Of a DNA stretch of 64,000 nucleotides, positions 23,605 to 36,269 are shown one piece after another (the stretch's first letter is position 1; the number at the start of each line of letters is the position of its first letter). The DNA is from Hsuehochloa calcarea (Eukaryota > Streptophyta > Magnoliopsida > Poales > Poaceae), in contig CM070599.1 of assembly GCA_036346395.1 (NCBI GenBank), forward strand, positions 18,033,232 through 18,097,231, read 5' to 3'. Position numbers and translations under genes: made by a program. Below the pieces are notes generated by a model that saw only the letters and a list, made by a program, of their open reading frames with translations, was not told where the DNA came from and did not search any database.

Positions 23605-26600
23605 GCTATTTAATTCAGGAAAAGTATAAAAAAGTACATGCACAAGCAAGTAAAGATTGAGTGCCTTTTGAACAGCAAAGCTAGCGACTTTCCCACGTTA
23701 AAATTACATTAAAGTCAATGATGCACGATATGTCCTCTGTCAAATCCCTCTCAAAACAAAAGCTAGGATTTTTTTTTTTTTTGGCCACTTCGTTTCAACC
23801 CCTGTGGATGCATCCTTAGGACGTCTAAACTGAATTGCGCACTAAACATATCCACGTGTGATTGCACTACTCCCAAAGGAATTAAACCCGGCGAGACACG
23901 AACGCCGAGCTAGAGGCTAGAACGCGGGAGGGCTGGGCGAGCGACGTCGCACCAACCCTGTTCACATCGCAATCCCTGTTTCTCTTCTACCATACAAAAA
24001 TCTCACTTCTCCTTTTTCCATTCTCCCGTTAGCATGCTTCTATCTTTTGCTATTCCCGCCCGGTCTGGTCAATGCTGGTTGACCGTTAAAATTCCCCAAA
24101 AAGATCATTATACCCTTATTGACTTTATTAACTCATGAAAGGCAAAAAAGAGAGGGGGAGAGAAGAAAACTGATAAAATTTTGAGGAACACTTCTGAACA
24201 AAAATTTAACTCATTGCATATGTAAATTTTTACAGGTAACACAAAGAAAAATTTTTTAATCACATAATGAAATGTACTTTTCAAAACATTACATCTTCCT
24301 AAATTTTTATGTAACATCCGCAAAATTTATCCTAGTGTAAAATTGTTGTAAATTTTCAGGCTTTTGTTTTATGGTAATACCTGATTGTATTTTTGGGTTA
24401 TTTTTTGTATTTTTCTTGATTTAGTATGAATTTTGATAGTCCATAAAGGCATACTGGTCTTTTGGAGGGAAATTTGACAGTGAACTTGCATTTACCAGAT
24501 GGTGATGGTAAAGGAGAGAAATGCATTAATGGAAAAGTAGCAGAAGAGAGAAGTGCGATTTTTTTTTATGGCAGAAGAGATAATAGGGTTATAACGAGCG
24601 GGAAAAAGAAAATTTTTCTCTTAAATAATATGCCAAATTTCATTTTATGTATGAATTGTTGTATATTTTGGACATCTCAATCGTGTCCAAATGTGTGAAA
24701 TAGGACACTCAAACCAGATTCGTCTATTAAATCTGGTGTGTTATGCTAACTTGTTTATGAGTGAAACCCATTATGTCCAACTCCCGTTATATAAAAGTCA
24801 AATGGGTCATAATCACGTTTTTCCCTGTCATGTCATGCTTGAATTTGATAGCTCAATTTCCAAGTCCAAGCAAAATAGTGGCATTTTTTTTGGATTTACC
24901 AGTGTGACGTTCTGAGCTATTCATGGTCCGAACAGTTAGCCTTTCCAATAGTGTGAGAACCCATGGTATTTAGCTTGTAATGCTTAGCCATCCACTTGAC
25001 TCTAACATCACAAATCAAATATCCTGCGTCTCGGTGCATTATGTACTTCTTAGGAGTAGTACACATACACCATCACAAACATCAATATCAATCCGTACAC
25101 AAGTGCTTACAAATTAAAAACTTCATAATTTACAACATATTGAACTTACAAGGTTCAGTTTCATAAAAAGGGCCGACTGGCCAAATAACAAGATTAATAT
25201 CAAGTACGCAGCGGAAATCAATAAATAAACTGAAATAAAATCATGAATTGACCATTAATGAAGTCCCAATGGCTTGCCATAACCCACAGGGCAACCGACT
25301 AGGTTGAAACCATAGCAAATCGACGTTCCTGCGCATATTTCCTTACTCTATTTGATCTCAATACCTGCTGTCCAGATTGTTAAATAAAAGCAAACAGTGA
25401 GTACACAAATGTACTCCACAAGACTTACGAATAACAAATCTATACATGGCTACATGCAAGCTGAATCAAAGGAGAAGGCTATAGGGTTCATTTTCAGCAT
25501 AAAGACGCAGTTTGTTTGCAATAATGTAGTAGATTGAAGGCAATTTGTTAAACCAGTTTGTAACAGTTCAAATATCAGTGACAATAACAATAAGCATAAA
25601 TATCATCGTGGAAGTGACTAACCTTAGTCACCACAACAATAGCACGAATTACTCATTCGTAGCACCCATTCTCAAGTTTTACCAAAATCATTGTCTAACT
25701 CTCGAAAGACCTTCCCAAGCGTGTCCATAACCAAGGACTTAGCTATTCGAATAGTTTATAACCCTGCAGGGGTGTACCAATGTACCAACACGTCAGGCCG
25801 CCTCTTTTGCCACCGGATGAAGCACACTTCCTTAGGTATGCCGGCAAGGCTGAGTCCTACGAGACGTATGTATTAACTACGAGTCGCCCTTATGGATAGA
25901 AACCCATACATTGCGTCGGGGTTATCGTAAAGCCTCAGTCAACTACCCCTCACGGGTAAAGCCTTGGACAACTACGATGTCCCTCGAGGTGGAGAACCTA
26001 CCGGAACTCCACCACCGCACACCCAACACATAGATCCTTTTTCACACAACACACACAAACCACCTCCTGCGCCCCGGAGCTAACACACGCCAAAGTACTA
26101 AGTCAAGAGGGGTTCCCAATACCCTCATGTGGTTAGCACACAATATTGCTTGGTCTAGTGTAACAAGATGTTCGGTCCTTGTTTACTCGGGCATGCTACC
26201 ACATACCAATAACCACACCATTCAACCAATGTGCCCAAGTCTAAATCCTTTTGTTTCCATTTTTAATTTATCCAAATATGATACATACATGAGGATCATG
26301 ACTCAGTTATATGAGGTGGTGTTAATAACCATCGCTAATGCGATGATTCCCAGTCTACCGTGCTAAGCATACCTAAGCGACACAACTCGTATACTTAATA
26401 TAATGTAACTAGAACCATCCAGCGAGCTCTAAGTCACAGTGGATATAAACCTAGGCTCAGTGGTAAAGGATGGATATTTACCTATAGTTCAAGTAACTAC
26501 TTAGGTAAACTATCGCGACTGAGAAATAACTTGCCAACATAGCATGCATACAGACAGTTGAAACTTTGAAATATTAGCATGCACAAATAATAGGATCAAC

Positions 26601-27441
26601 GTGCATCAAAGGAGGAACTGCTTGCCTTTATTTGCTGGAACTCTGGACATTCACACGACTTCTCAATTACACTCTGAATCATTGTCATCTAACGGTAGGC
26701 GACAAATCAAAAGCATCGAATAAACACCAAAATTCCAAAAAGTCTTCAAAAATTATGAAATTAATACAGAAGATAGAAAATGATTTTAGATGCATTTAAG
26801 TGATAATTTTTTGTTCAATTGGAGTTCACTTCAATTTATTAGGAATCTATGAAGTTTGATCAAACTTCTTGTTTGCTAAAGTGTTGTTTTCCTTTACAGG
26901 ACACCTAGTACTGACAAGCATTCTCACCAGGCATTCTATGTATACATCCACGATGATCATACAGTCAAAATCAATTCTCTTATATTCTTGATTTAACCAT
27001 CTGAATTCCTTTACTAATTGTACAATAAACATGCTTCTATTATGCTTGATCAACTACAACTAGTTCAATCATGGAATTGACTAACTGTGATGTCATTATT
27101 CATTTCTACTAGTCCTCTACTGATTTGACTCACTAATGAACTTGACAGTAGCAACACTTATCCACTAATCACCTAGCTAACTATCTGTGTATCTGACTAT
27201 ATGAGACATAGTGCTATGTATGCATTTATATGGGAAACACTATGGGATGGTTGACTTCCTATGACTACTTTTTGTGCTGCTAGTTAGATAAGGTTCAATG
27301 GCTTAATGAGTCCAGGACATTTTTATCTTCTAGAATCAGCAAGGTTATTAGTTCACTGATCAATCTGATCATATTATCTGTACTGTTCACATATCCTAAA
27401 ACAAGAAGCTTTTTATGATCTGAGTTACAGCTGGCTACTTT

Positions 27442-29853
27442 TGTAACACCCCAGCCCAACACTGAGCCTAGAATGCCACCTCACTACCCTTCATACTAAT
27501 AATTAATGACACACTATAAAAATTACATCAAGAAATCCACAATAATCATATCCAAGGATCACAAACTAGCATGAAATAAATATGGATCAAACGATAATCA
27601 ATAAACATTGAGAGTTATAACCAAGCAAGTAATCCAAAGCAGCATCAACCAATGAATCCAAATTAATAAAACAAATAGTCTAGTCCAAATGATGTCCTAA
27701 ACATTATTCAATAACTAACATGTCCAAGTGTAAACCATTATTGAATGAAAAGATTATCATGGCGAATGATCATGTGATGCCCATGTGCTCTACTCGCTCT
27801 CAATTACGGCATCCTCGAAGATCACCTAAAAACAACAATAGAGCAAGGGTGAGTCCACGACTCAGCAAACACATCATATACAACGTACAATAATAAACCA
27901 ACAGCATTCAATAACTTCATTATCATCACATGCACTTCCATTCACATTCTCATTTATCAATCTCAAATATCAATGCAACTCTATTCTATATGTCCACATG
28001 CACTTCTTTTCGCGTATACCGGTATAGCATGAGTGAATGCTCGCGACAACATTCACTCTCAAGCCCGTTCCTCCAAAGGATCGGGGACCTCCTCCACTCC
28101 CGTGGAGTTGTGATCAATCATGATCACCTTCTCTTATGCAAAGATGCTTATGTATGCAAACATGCAAACTCCATCATAAACATCATATCCAACTTTCCAT
28201 CATGCTCATCAACAGATATATAAACATCATACCAATTATTCGTTTGCAATTAAACAGAATAAAAGCACAACAATAATGGTAATAGAAGATAAAGCGATGA
28301 TCGATCATTGATCATTGTCTACCATGCACTTGCCTTTACTAGTAGCGGCCTTACGATTTGATTAGAAAGCGGCAACAAGCACGACGCCTCTCCTATATTA
28401 AATACACCAACTTTAATACAAATTACAGCAACAAGAATAGCAATCAATACACTTCGCTCCTACACGTCCCCAATTATACCACGTTACGCCGGTATCGAAA
28501 AACTACCCATTGCTGTCCGGTTACTAAAAGAGCGTAACTTTTGACTCGAAAGTCCGATCACCACAAACCACCCCATTCTGGATTCTTAATAAAATTATCT
28601 ACATTTTCTTAGATTACGAAGACTTCTAATTAAATCATCTACCCCTCCGTATTTAGCTCCGAAGCCGATCTGTCCGCCGGGACAGCAGTCTTCGAATTTC
28701 ATAACTTTTGTTTTACTCAACCAAAATGCGTGTTCTCAGATCCTACAGAACCATTGGACAGTTACCTACAACTTTCATGTAGATCAAAACTCTAATTAAG
28801 TCATTTACTATTTTTAATAACCGATCTACCAAAACAGCGCGAGCGATTGATAACCCTAAAAACAGCGGCCTTCACAAAAACATAACTCAAATTCTACTTG
28901 TCCGATTGACAAGATTCAAAATGCTAAAGAAAGATATCGAAATTATCTACAATTAACTAGTAGATGAGATTTCCAAAATTTGCTATTACGATATCCGAAT
29001 AAATCGCTCAACGATTACAACAGTTAACCAAATACATTAATCGGCCTTTCTATTAGACAATTATAAAACTTCACTAATTAATCTAGATTATAAACTCTAA
29101 TTAGTCTAGAAAAGTAGATAGGAAATAAAATCACATATCTTTTACCCACAAAAATATTCGGATCTCTGTTTCTATTAGTCTAATCTTTTCCTTCTACCAC
29201 TAATGAAATTTTCTCGTAACCATACATAATTAACAATTCTTAATTACCTTACTACTTAAGCAATAGAAGCAACAATCCACGCGCATTTCGGACGTTGGTT
29301 CACGGCGCAACAATGCAGCGAGCGACGGGCGGCGCATTCACTCGGCAAGGGAATCGGCTCGCCACAAAGAAAAGAAGACAACGACCTCAGCGAAGAAGAA
29401 ATGCGCGAGCAGGCAGGCGGCGAGGAACGGCAGGCGGTGGCTCCACATGCAACAAAGCAATCGGGGACTCAGCGAATGGCAGATGCGATCCTTGGTTGGA
29501 TGCAAGACGCAGAGATCACGGCGAGAAAAAATGCGAGAGGCAGAGGGGCGGTGATGAAAAAAAAAGCGATGCAGTAGAGAGAATTCTTTGGGCGGCTCTT
29601 GGGAAAATAGGTTTAGGGTTTTCTAAAAAAACTCCAATCTATTTATATAGTTCTCAAATTCTGAAATTCTATTTTCCCAAAACCCTTTTATATAGCCCAT
29701 AAAACAATTCAAAATACCATTTTCTATATACTGAACTAAATTAATTGCACAGGCCCTTAAGAGGTTTTTAATTAATTATTTACTAATACCATTAAATTAA
29801 TTACTCTCGACCCTTAAGACGCGATTAATACTAATATTATTTTCGGTATTACA
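27442..29853 (-). repeat. 3' LTR of the nested non-autonomous gypsy element
   Basis: Plus-strand ends TGTAACACCCC and GGTATTACA. Near-identical to 33836-36269 through the AT-rich parts, with differences bunched in the CpG-rich part at 29275-29620. Confidence 0.95.
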
Positions 29854-29870
29854 TTCTACCCCCTTAGCGG
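29854..29870 (-). promoter_or_regulatory. Polypurine tract of the nested element
   Basis: The minus strand reads AAGGGGGTAGAATG immediately before the LTR start TGTAATACC. It is the expected primer for plus-strand DNA synthesis. Confidence 0.85.
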
Positions 29871-29948
29871 AATTCGACCCGAATTCTAATCGCGTTCTAC
29901 TCAAAGAAAAAGCGCCCGCTGAAATTAAACAACAAAACAACACATACC

Positions 29949-30107
29949 CAGCGTGAACAACTCCGGATATTGCTCGCTCATGCGAGACTCCAACTCCCAA
30001 GTCGCCTCTCTCTCAGTCTGATGCGTCCGCAGCACCTTGACGTATACCAACGTCTTGTGCCTCAGCGCTCGCTCGACCCTCTCGAATCTGTGGCGGACGC
30101 GACTCAA
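29949..30107 (-). pseudogene. C-terminal remnant of gypsy pol
   Basis: The minus-strand frame contains ALRHKTLVYVKVL followed by EREATWELESRMSEQYPELF, the hallmark end of gypsy polyproteins beyond integrase (the KVLW...EATWE...YPxLF region). All upstream pol domains are missing. The stop follows shortly before the polypurine tract. Confidence 0.8.
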
Positions 30108-33100
30108 GCTGTGAGGTCTTGCTCAATGGTCGTGGCTCTAATGAATTCTTATAATCCCGATCTCTCAAATACTACCTTGACATCGGGTTATACAAAATGT
30201 TGTGTGCCCTGCGCATGGACACGAGACGGTCCTAACGGTACACTTTCTTCCAAAAATCTCTACAACTTCCAGAAACAAACTAATGTAACTTGGGCCAAAC
30301 TCCGTTTTGGTACCAAACCACACAATCTGTACATAACACCTTTGAACTCTGTCTGTCTCCCAATCAACCACTTCACATTTGCAAGGAGTACCTCCTTTAA
30401 CCAGGGACGCACAACCAAACTGATTTCAAACAACCTCTTTTATAAATAGAACCCAACTGAAAACAAAGGATTCTCATCGCAATCACGCGTTACCAATTCC
30501 CCCTCAGAATAGTCAAATCCAAAATCAAAGATTCATCACAAAAACCTTTCCATTTTCCAAATAGGCTGTTTGCAAATGAACACCACGTAAGCCAAAAGAG
30601 AAAACATTCGAATGCCAAAATCAATCACTTTTTCTTTCCCTAAATTAGAAAGAATCACATGCCAACGTAAAGCCAACTCAAATTGTAAATGACCTCTGTC
30701 ATACACACGGCTCAAACAAGAATCAAGAGGGCATTTCACTACCCGAGGAATTATTTTTTTTTTTTCTCAATTTTTCTTTTAGGAATAAACTCTCTCTCAA
30801 ATCATAGGATTTCAAATCATCACACTAACTCATTCCTCTTAACTGGAAATTTCAAAACGATGTTCAACCTGAGAGCAACAACCGCGCCCATTTAGAGAGA
30901 CTCTACTAACCCATAAAAAGATACTATAGTCCCCTCCTCTACCAAAGAAACTATTTTGACAAATGATTCCCAACACCTCAAATAAAATCTACACCCACAA
31001 TCACATCACCTCAATCTTTTAGGGATAATCAACTTGAAATTCTCCACACACACTGATTTAAAACCAAGGGATTCTATCAATGATCATCATACTATTTGGA
31101 ATCCACTTTTGTTCTACTACTTCTACACATGATCATTGGGCAACCAAGGTTCTAGCATAAAACACATGCTCAATTTCAACAGCCAGGACTCCTAAAGTGA
31201 CTTCTGGTATACTTGATAGAATTCCGCATATTCGCTGTCTAGAATTCCCACAATCCAAACAATATCCTCAATCATTAATATCAACCATCATCACTAATCA
31301 ATTGACTGCCCAAAACGATTTACTTCCCTAATATTGGACCCTCAAAATAACCACACCATTCAATTTCACCTTCATAACCTTGCAAAGTATACCATCACAA
31401 TAACCCAACTATTCGATAATTCCAATACTCCACCATCATGAACAAATATTCTTGGATCACTATTCACTATAGGTTCTACTAATTGTAACAATATAATCAG
31501 TTTTGTCTCAACGACCATAATTCCTTTTAGATCCAATTCTCTATGAGATTTATATCATGAAATGAATTCATCCTCTAATGTTCCTCAATTAACTTGCAAC
31601 CTGAGGTCTCACAACATCATACACTTGACCACTATTAACAGTTCCCAATATACACTCTTTAAGGTTTTGTAAAACAAATCGACTATTCCTTTCTCAAAAG
31701 AAGAGACAAATAAAAAGATTTTTTTTTTTTTAAAGACCAAATCACATTAATCACTTAAGAACCAATAAAGCTTTCCGACTCGTCACTTGCTCAAACCAAT
31801 TTCATCTACCAAATAAATCATGAACTCCAAAAATTCATGAATTCAAAACTCCAAACCTTTCATTTAAACGATATTACGAAAGGCGATCAAATTACTCTTT
31901 TTCTAAAAGAATCATCACCACACGAAGCCACAATCCCTTACAGACAATCTTACTAACATTAAGAATAATGCACTCTTAACATGATTCATTATCGTCAACT
32001 CTTCCATTAATAAGCCCCGAAAAGTTCACCAAATTGTCCCGTACTACTTTACCATCACATCTTCAAAATGAGATTATACCAAAACCATACAACCTCACTA
32101 CAACAACTACTTTATATTAGAAGGGATCCACTACACAAATTAAAAGGTTTTATCAAAACCCTTTCATCACGGATATGCTATTGTCTGACTATTCCACAAT
32201 TGTCTAGGTATAAGCCACCTATTAAATCACACCAGCTCAACTCTTAGTGATGCTCAACACCAAACTTTAACACTCAGCAATTGCACTCCAACCATTGTTG
32301 TTATCAACTAGCTTTCTTATGATGTCTAGCTGCTACCTATTTTCATTTGCGAACCACTTGAATATTTACCAACACATATTCAGTTGTTCCTCCTCACATT
32401 TAGTTTTCAACAAAATCACCCTAAAACTTCAAAAGTCAAAATCTTCTCTCGATCAAAAGTCTCAACAACACTATAATCAAATTCATCGTGTCATTCTATA
32501 AAGAAGAACTATCCAGAACTCCTCCTGTAAATTCTAGATCCACTGGTACTCAATCCCTTCACCCTTTTGCACACAATTTCCAATAATTAACCATACGAAG
32601 GTATATGTAAAGCCATCAACCAAATATGATCACCAAGTGTCTACAGTAAAGATAACACCACAAATAATATCTATTAAGGCAATAACCTAGCATCTCCTCA
32701 AGTTTCCCTTGACACACAATTAGATTAATCCATTGGTACCCAATCCAATAAATTCAACAAACTAACCAATTTTAATGTCCAAGCCAGTCCATCAACGTTC
32801 CATACTTCTTAATAACTCTTATGACTCCAATTAGGTATGGACATACTCTTAGTCACTACTCAACTCGTAATTACTCTATGACAATATCAAATTAATCAAG
32901 TTCAATTCTAAGGATTTGGGTTAAGACCAATCATGCATCACTCTACAGATCCGACCTGATACTCATACCTTATCAATGAACTTCTATGTTTACCACCTCT
33001 AGCTTAAACATAACAAGTCAACACAAAAGGATTTTAACTCTTTTCAGAAAAATAGGCATTAAGCTTCAGCACTCGAAATAATCCAAAAGAAATACATAAA

Positions 33101-33475
33101 GCCAAAGTTTTCACATATTAAAGAACTTGCAATAGAAAACTTTCAGTATCCAGAATACCAAGTGAATAAATAAGTCATATTTTCCAATAGGAAGGGCGGA
33201 ACTCCCACGAAAAGATCAATCTTGCTGTTAACCGATGTTCACACAAAGCAACAATAGATCAACAGTCATGAGAACAAGTAATGGCTTTATGGAACCAAAG
33301 GAGACCAATGAAATATCACCCGCTGTATTCTAAACACTATCTCAAGGAAAATTCATCAATCGCAACTATAACCAGAATTGCCCAAAATTCAAGCTCAAGG
33401 AAGAGAACAACTTTTATAAAGAAACTCACACACAATACCTATAACTACTGTAATCAAAGTAGCTACCTCTCTATT
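30108..33475 (-). other. Non-coding interior of the nested element
   Basis: About 3.4 kb without a significant frame. The plus strand is strikingly poor in G (for example two G in 31321-31380), so the element's sense strand is poor in C. No domain, tRNA or hairpin array was recognised. Confidence 0.6.
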
Positions 33476-33575
33476 CCCATACCACGAATGGTGGGAGGGG
33501 CCCCACAGAACCACGCCCGCGGCCCCGACCTCCACGACCGTGGCCACCACGACCACGTCATCTATCCCTCGACAT
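33476..33575 (-). pseudogene. Arg/Gly-rich gag start remnant
   Basis: About 260 bases inside the primer site, an ATG at 33575 (minus) opens MSRDR, then a stop, then RGRGGHGRGGRGRGRG. Such RG-rich starts occur in gag of some rice gypsy elements. No gag core follows. Confidence 0.45.
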
Positions 33576-33821
33576 AGCTATCAATCACAATCAACATTAT
33601 ATAATGAGTTCAAAGCTCAAAATAAACTCATCCATCAATGAACAACATAACGGAAGCGTAAAACGATGATCGTACCTCTCTCTAACCTACTGTGCACTAG
33701 TGTGTCAAATTTTAGGTTAGTTAACCATTAGCAAATTTTAGTTGTTTTACTAAGCTAAAACAAATTTTAACAATTTTAGTTTGCCTAAGTTGTTAATCTA
33801 TTCACCACGGACCTAAAGCCC

Positions 33822-33833
33822 GCTCTGATACCA
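33822..33833 (-). promoter_or_regulatory. tRNA-Met primer binding site of the nested element
   Basis: The minus strand reads TGGTATCAGAGC two bases from the LTR end. Confidence 0.9.
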
Positions 33834-33835
33834 AC

Positions 33836-36269
33836 TGTAACACCCCAGCCCAACACTGAGCCTAGAATGCCACCTCACTACCCTTCATACTAATAATTAA
33901 TGACACACTATAAAAATTACATCAAGAAATCCACAATAATCATATCCAAGGATCACAAACTAGCATGAAATAAATATGGATCAAACGATAATCAATAAAC
34001 ATTGAGAGTTATAACCAAGCAAGTAATCCAAAGCAGCATCAACCAATGAATCCAAATTAATAAAACAAATAGTCTAGTCCAAATGATGTCCTAAACATTA
34101 TTCAATAACTAACATGTCCAAGTGTAAACCATTATTGAATGAAAAGATTATCATGGCGAATGATCATGTGATGCCCATGTGCTCTACTCGCTCTCAATTA
34201 CGGCATCCTCGAAGATCACCTAAAAACAACAATAGAGCAAGGGTGAGTCCACGACTCAGCAAACACATCATATACAACGTACAATAATAAACCAACAGCA
34301 TTCAATAACTTCATTATCATCACATGCACTTCCATTCACATTCTCATTTATCAATCTCAAATATCAATGCAACTCTATTCTATATGTCCACATGCACTTC
34401 TTTTCGCGTATACCGGTATAGCATGAGTGAATGCTCGCGACAACATTCACTCTCAAGCCCGTTCCTCCAAAAGGATCGGGGACCTCCTCCACTCCCGTGG
34501 AGTTGTGATCAATCATGATCACCTTCTCTTATGCAAAGATGCTTATGTATGCAAACATGCAAACTCCATCATAAACATCATATCCAACTTTCCATCATGC
34601 TCATCAACAGATATATAAACATCATACCAATTATTCGTTTGCAATTAAACAGAATAAAAGCACAACAATAATGGTAATAGAAGATAAAGAAAACAGTGAT
34701 CGATCATTGATCGCTGTCTACCATGCACTTGCCTTTACTAGTAGCGACGCACGATTTGATTAGAAGACGGCAACAAGCACGACGCCTCTCCTATATTAAA
34801 TACACCAACTTTAATACAAATTACAGCAACAAGAATAGCAATCAATACACTTCGCTCCTACACGTCCCCAATTATACCACGTTACGCCGGTATCGAAAAA
34901 CTACCCATTGCTGTCCGGTTACTAAAAAGAGCGTAACTTTTGACTCGAAAGTCCGATCACCACAAACCACCCCATTCTGGATTCTTAATAAAATTATCTA
35001 CATTTTCTTAGATTACGAAGACTTCTAATTAAATCATCTACCCCTCCGTATTTAGCTCCGAAAGCCGATCTGTCCGCTTCGGGACAGCAGTCTTCCGAAT
35101 TTCATAACTTTTGTTTTACTCAACCAAAATGCGTGTTCTCAGATCCTACAGAACCATTGGACAGTTACCTACAACTTTCATGTAGATCAAAAACTCTAAT
35201 TAAGTCATTTACTATTTTTAATAACCGATCTACCAAAACAGCGCCGAACGACGATAACCCTAAAAACAGCGGCCTTCACAAAAACATAACTCAAATTCTA
35301 CTTGTCCGATTGACAAGATTCAAAATGCTAAAGAAAGATATCGAAATTATCTACAATTAACTAGTAGATGAGATTTCCAAAATTTGCTATTACGATATCC
35401 GAATAAATCGCTCAACGATACAACAAAGTTAACCAAATACATTAATCGGCCTTTCTATTAGACAATTATAAAACTTCACTAATTAATCTAGATTATAAAC
35501 TCTAATTAGTCTAGAAAAGTAGATAGGAAATAAAATCACATATCTTTTACCCACAAAAATATTCGGATCTCTGTTTCTATTAGTCTAATCTTTTCCTTCT
35601 ACCACTAATGAAATTTTCTCGTAACCATACATAATTAACAATTCTTAATTACCTTACTACTTAAGCAATAGAAGCAACAATCCACGCGCGGCTTCGGACG
35701 TTGGTTCACGGCACAAGAATGCGTGCAGCGAGGACGGCGGCGCATTCACTCGGCAAGGAATCGGCTCGGCTCTGGCGGCAAGACAACGACCTCGGCGAGA
35801 AGAAATGCGCGCAGCGAGGCGGCGAGGAGCAGCTTGGCGGGTGGCTCCACGCCAACAAAGACCGGCAATCGGGGACTCAAAGATCGGCGATCGATCCTTG
35901 GTTGGATCGACGCGAGAGATCACGGCGAGAAAAAAATGAGCGCAAAGAGGACGGCGGTGATGAAAAAAACGCGATGCAGTATGAGAGAATTCTTTGGAGG
36001 CTGCTCCATCGGGAAAATAGGTTTAGGTTTTCTAAAAAAACTCCAATCTATTTATATAGTTCTCAAATTCTGAAATTCTATTTTCCCAAAACCCTTTTAT
36101 ATAGCCCATAAAACAATTCCGAAAATACCATTTTCTATATACGAACTAAATTAATTGCACACAGGCCCTTAAGAGGTTTTTTAATTAATTATTTACTAAT
36201 ACCATTAAATTAATTACTCTCTGACCCTTAAGACGCGATTAATACTAATATTATTTTCAGGGTATTACA
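33836..36269 (-). repeat. 5' LTR of the nested non-autonomous gypsy element
   Basis: 2434 bases; same ends as the partner LTR and followed by the target duplication ACTTT. The CpG-rich block at 35685-36020 corresponds to 29275-29620 but differs by many small indels. Confidence 0.95.

Larger units (their letters stand above)
27442..36269 (-). mobile_element. Complete non-autonomous gypsy LTR element, 8.8 kb, LARD-like
   Basis: Two direct LTRs of 2412 and 2434 bases flank a 3982-base interior that lacks pol domains. The 5-bp target duplication ACTTT is at 27437-27441 and 36270-36274. The tRNA-Met primer site (33822-33833, minus) abuts the right LTR, and a polypurine tract (minus AAGGGGGTAGAATG) abuts the left LTR, so the element runs on the minus strand. 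A short gag-like start and the extreme C-terminus of pol remain at the two ends of the interior. The pattern fits a large retrotransposon derivative mobilised by proteins of another element. Confidence 0.93.

Noticed and set aside
24312..24951. An LTR starting TGTAACATCCGC in repeat X
   Set aside because: Homology between X copies continues well upstream of this point, and no target duplication, primer site or LTR end was found.
29295..29702. 135-codon frame, with a parallel frame at 35701-36111
   Set aside because: Both are the CpG-rich part of the two LTRs of one element, and the encoded residues differ by frame changes between the LTRs, so no protein is conserved.
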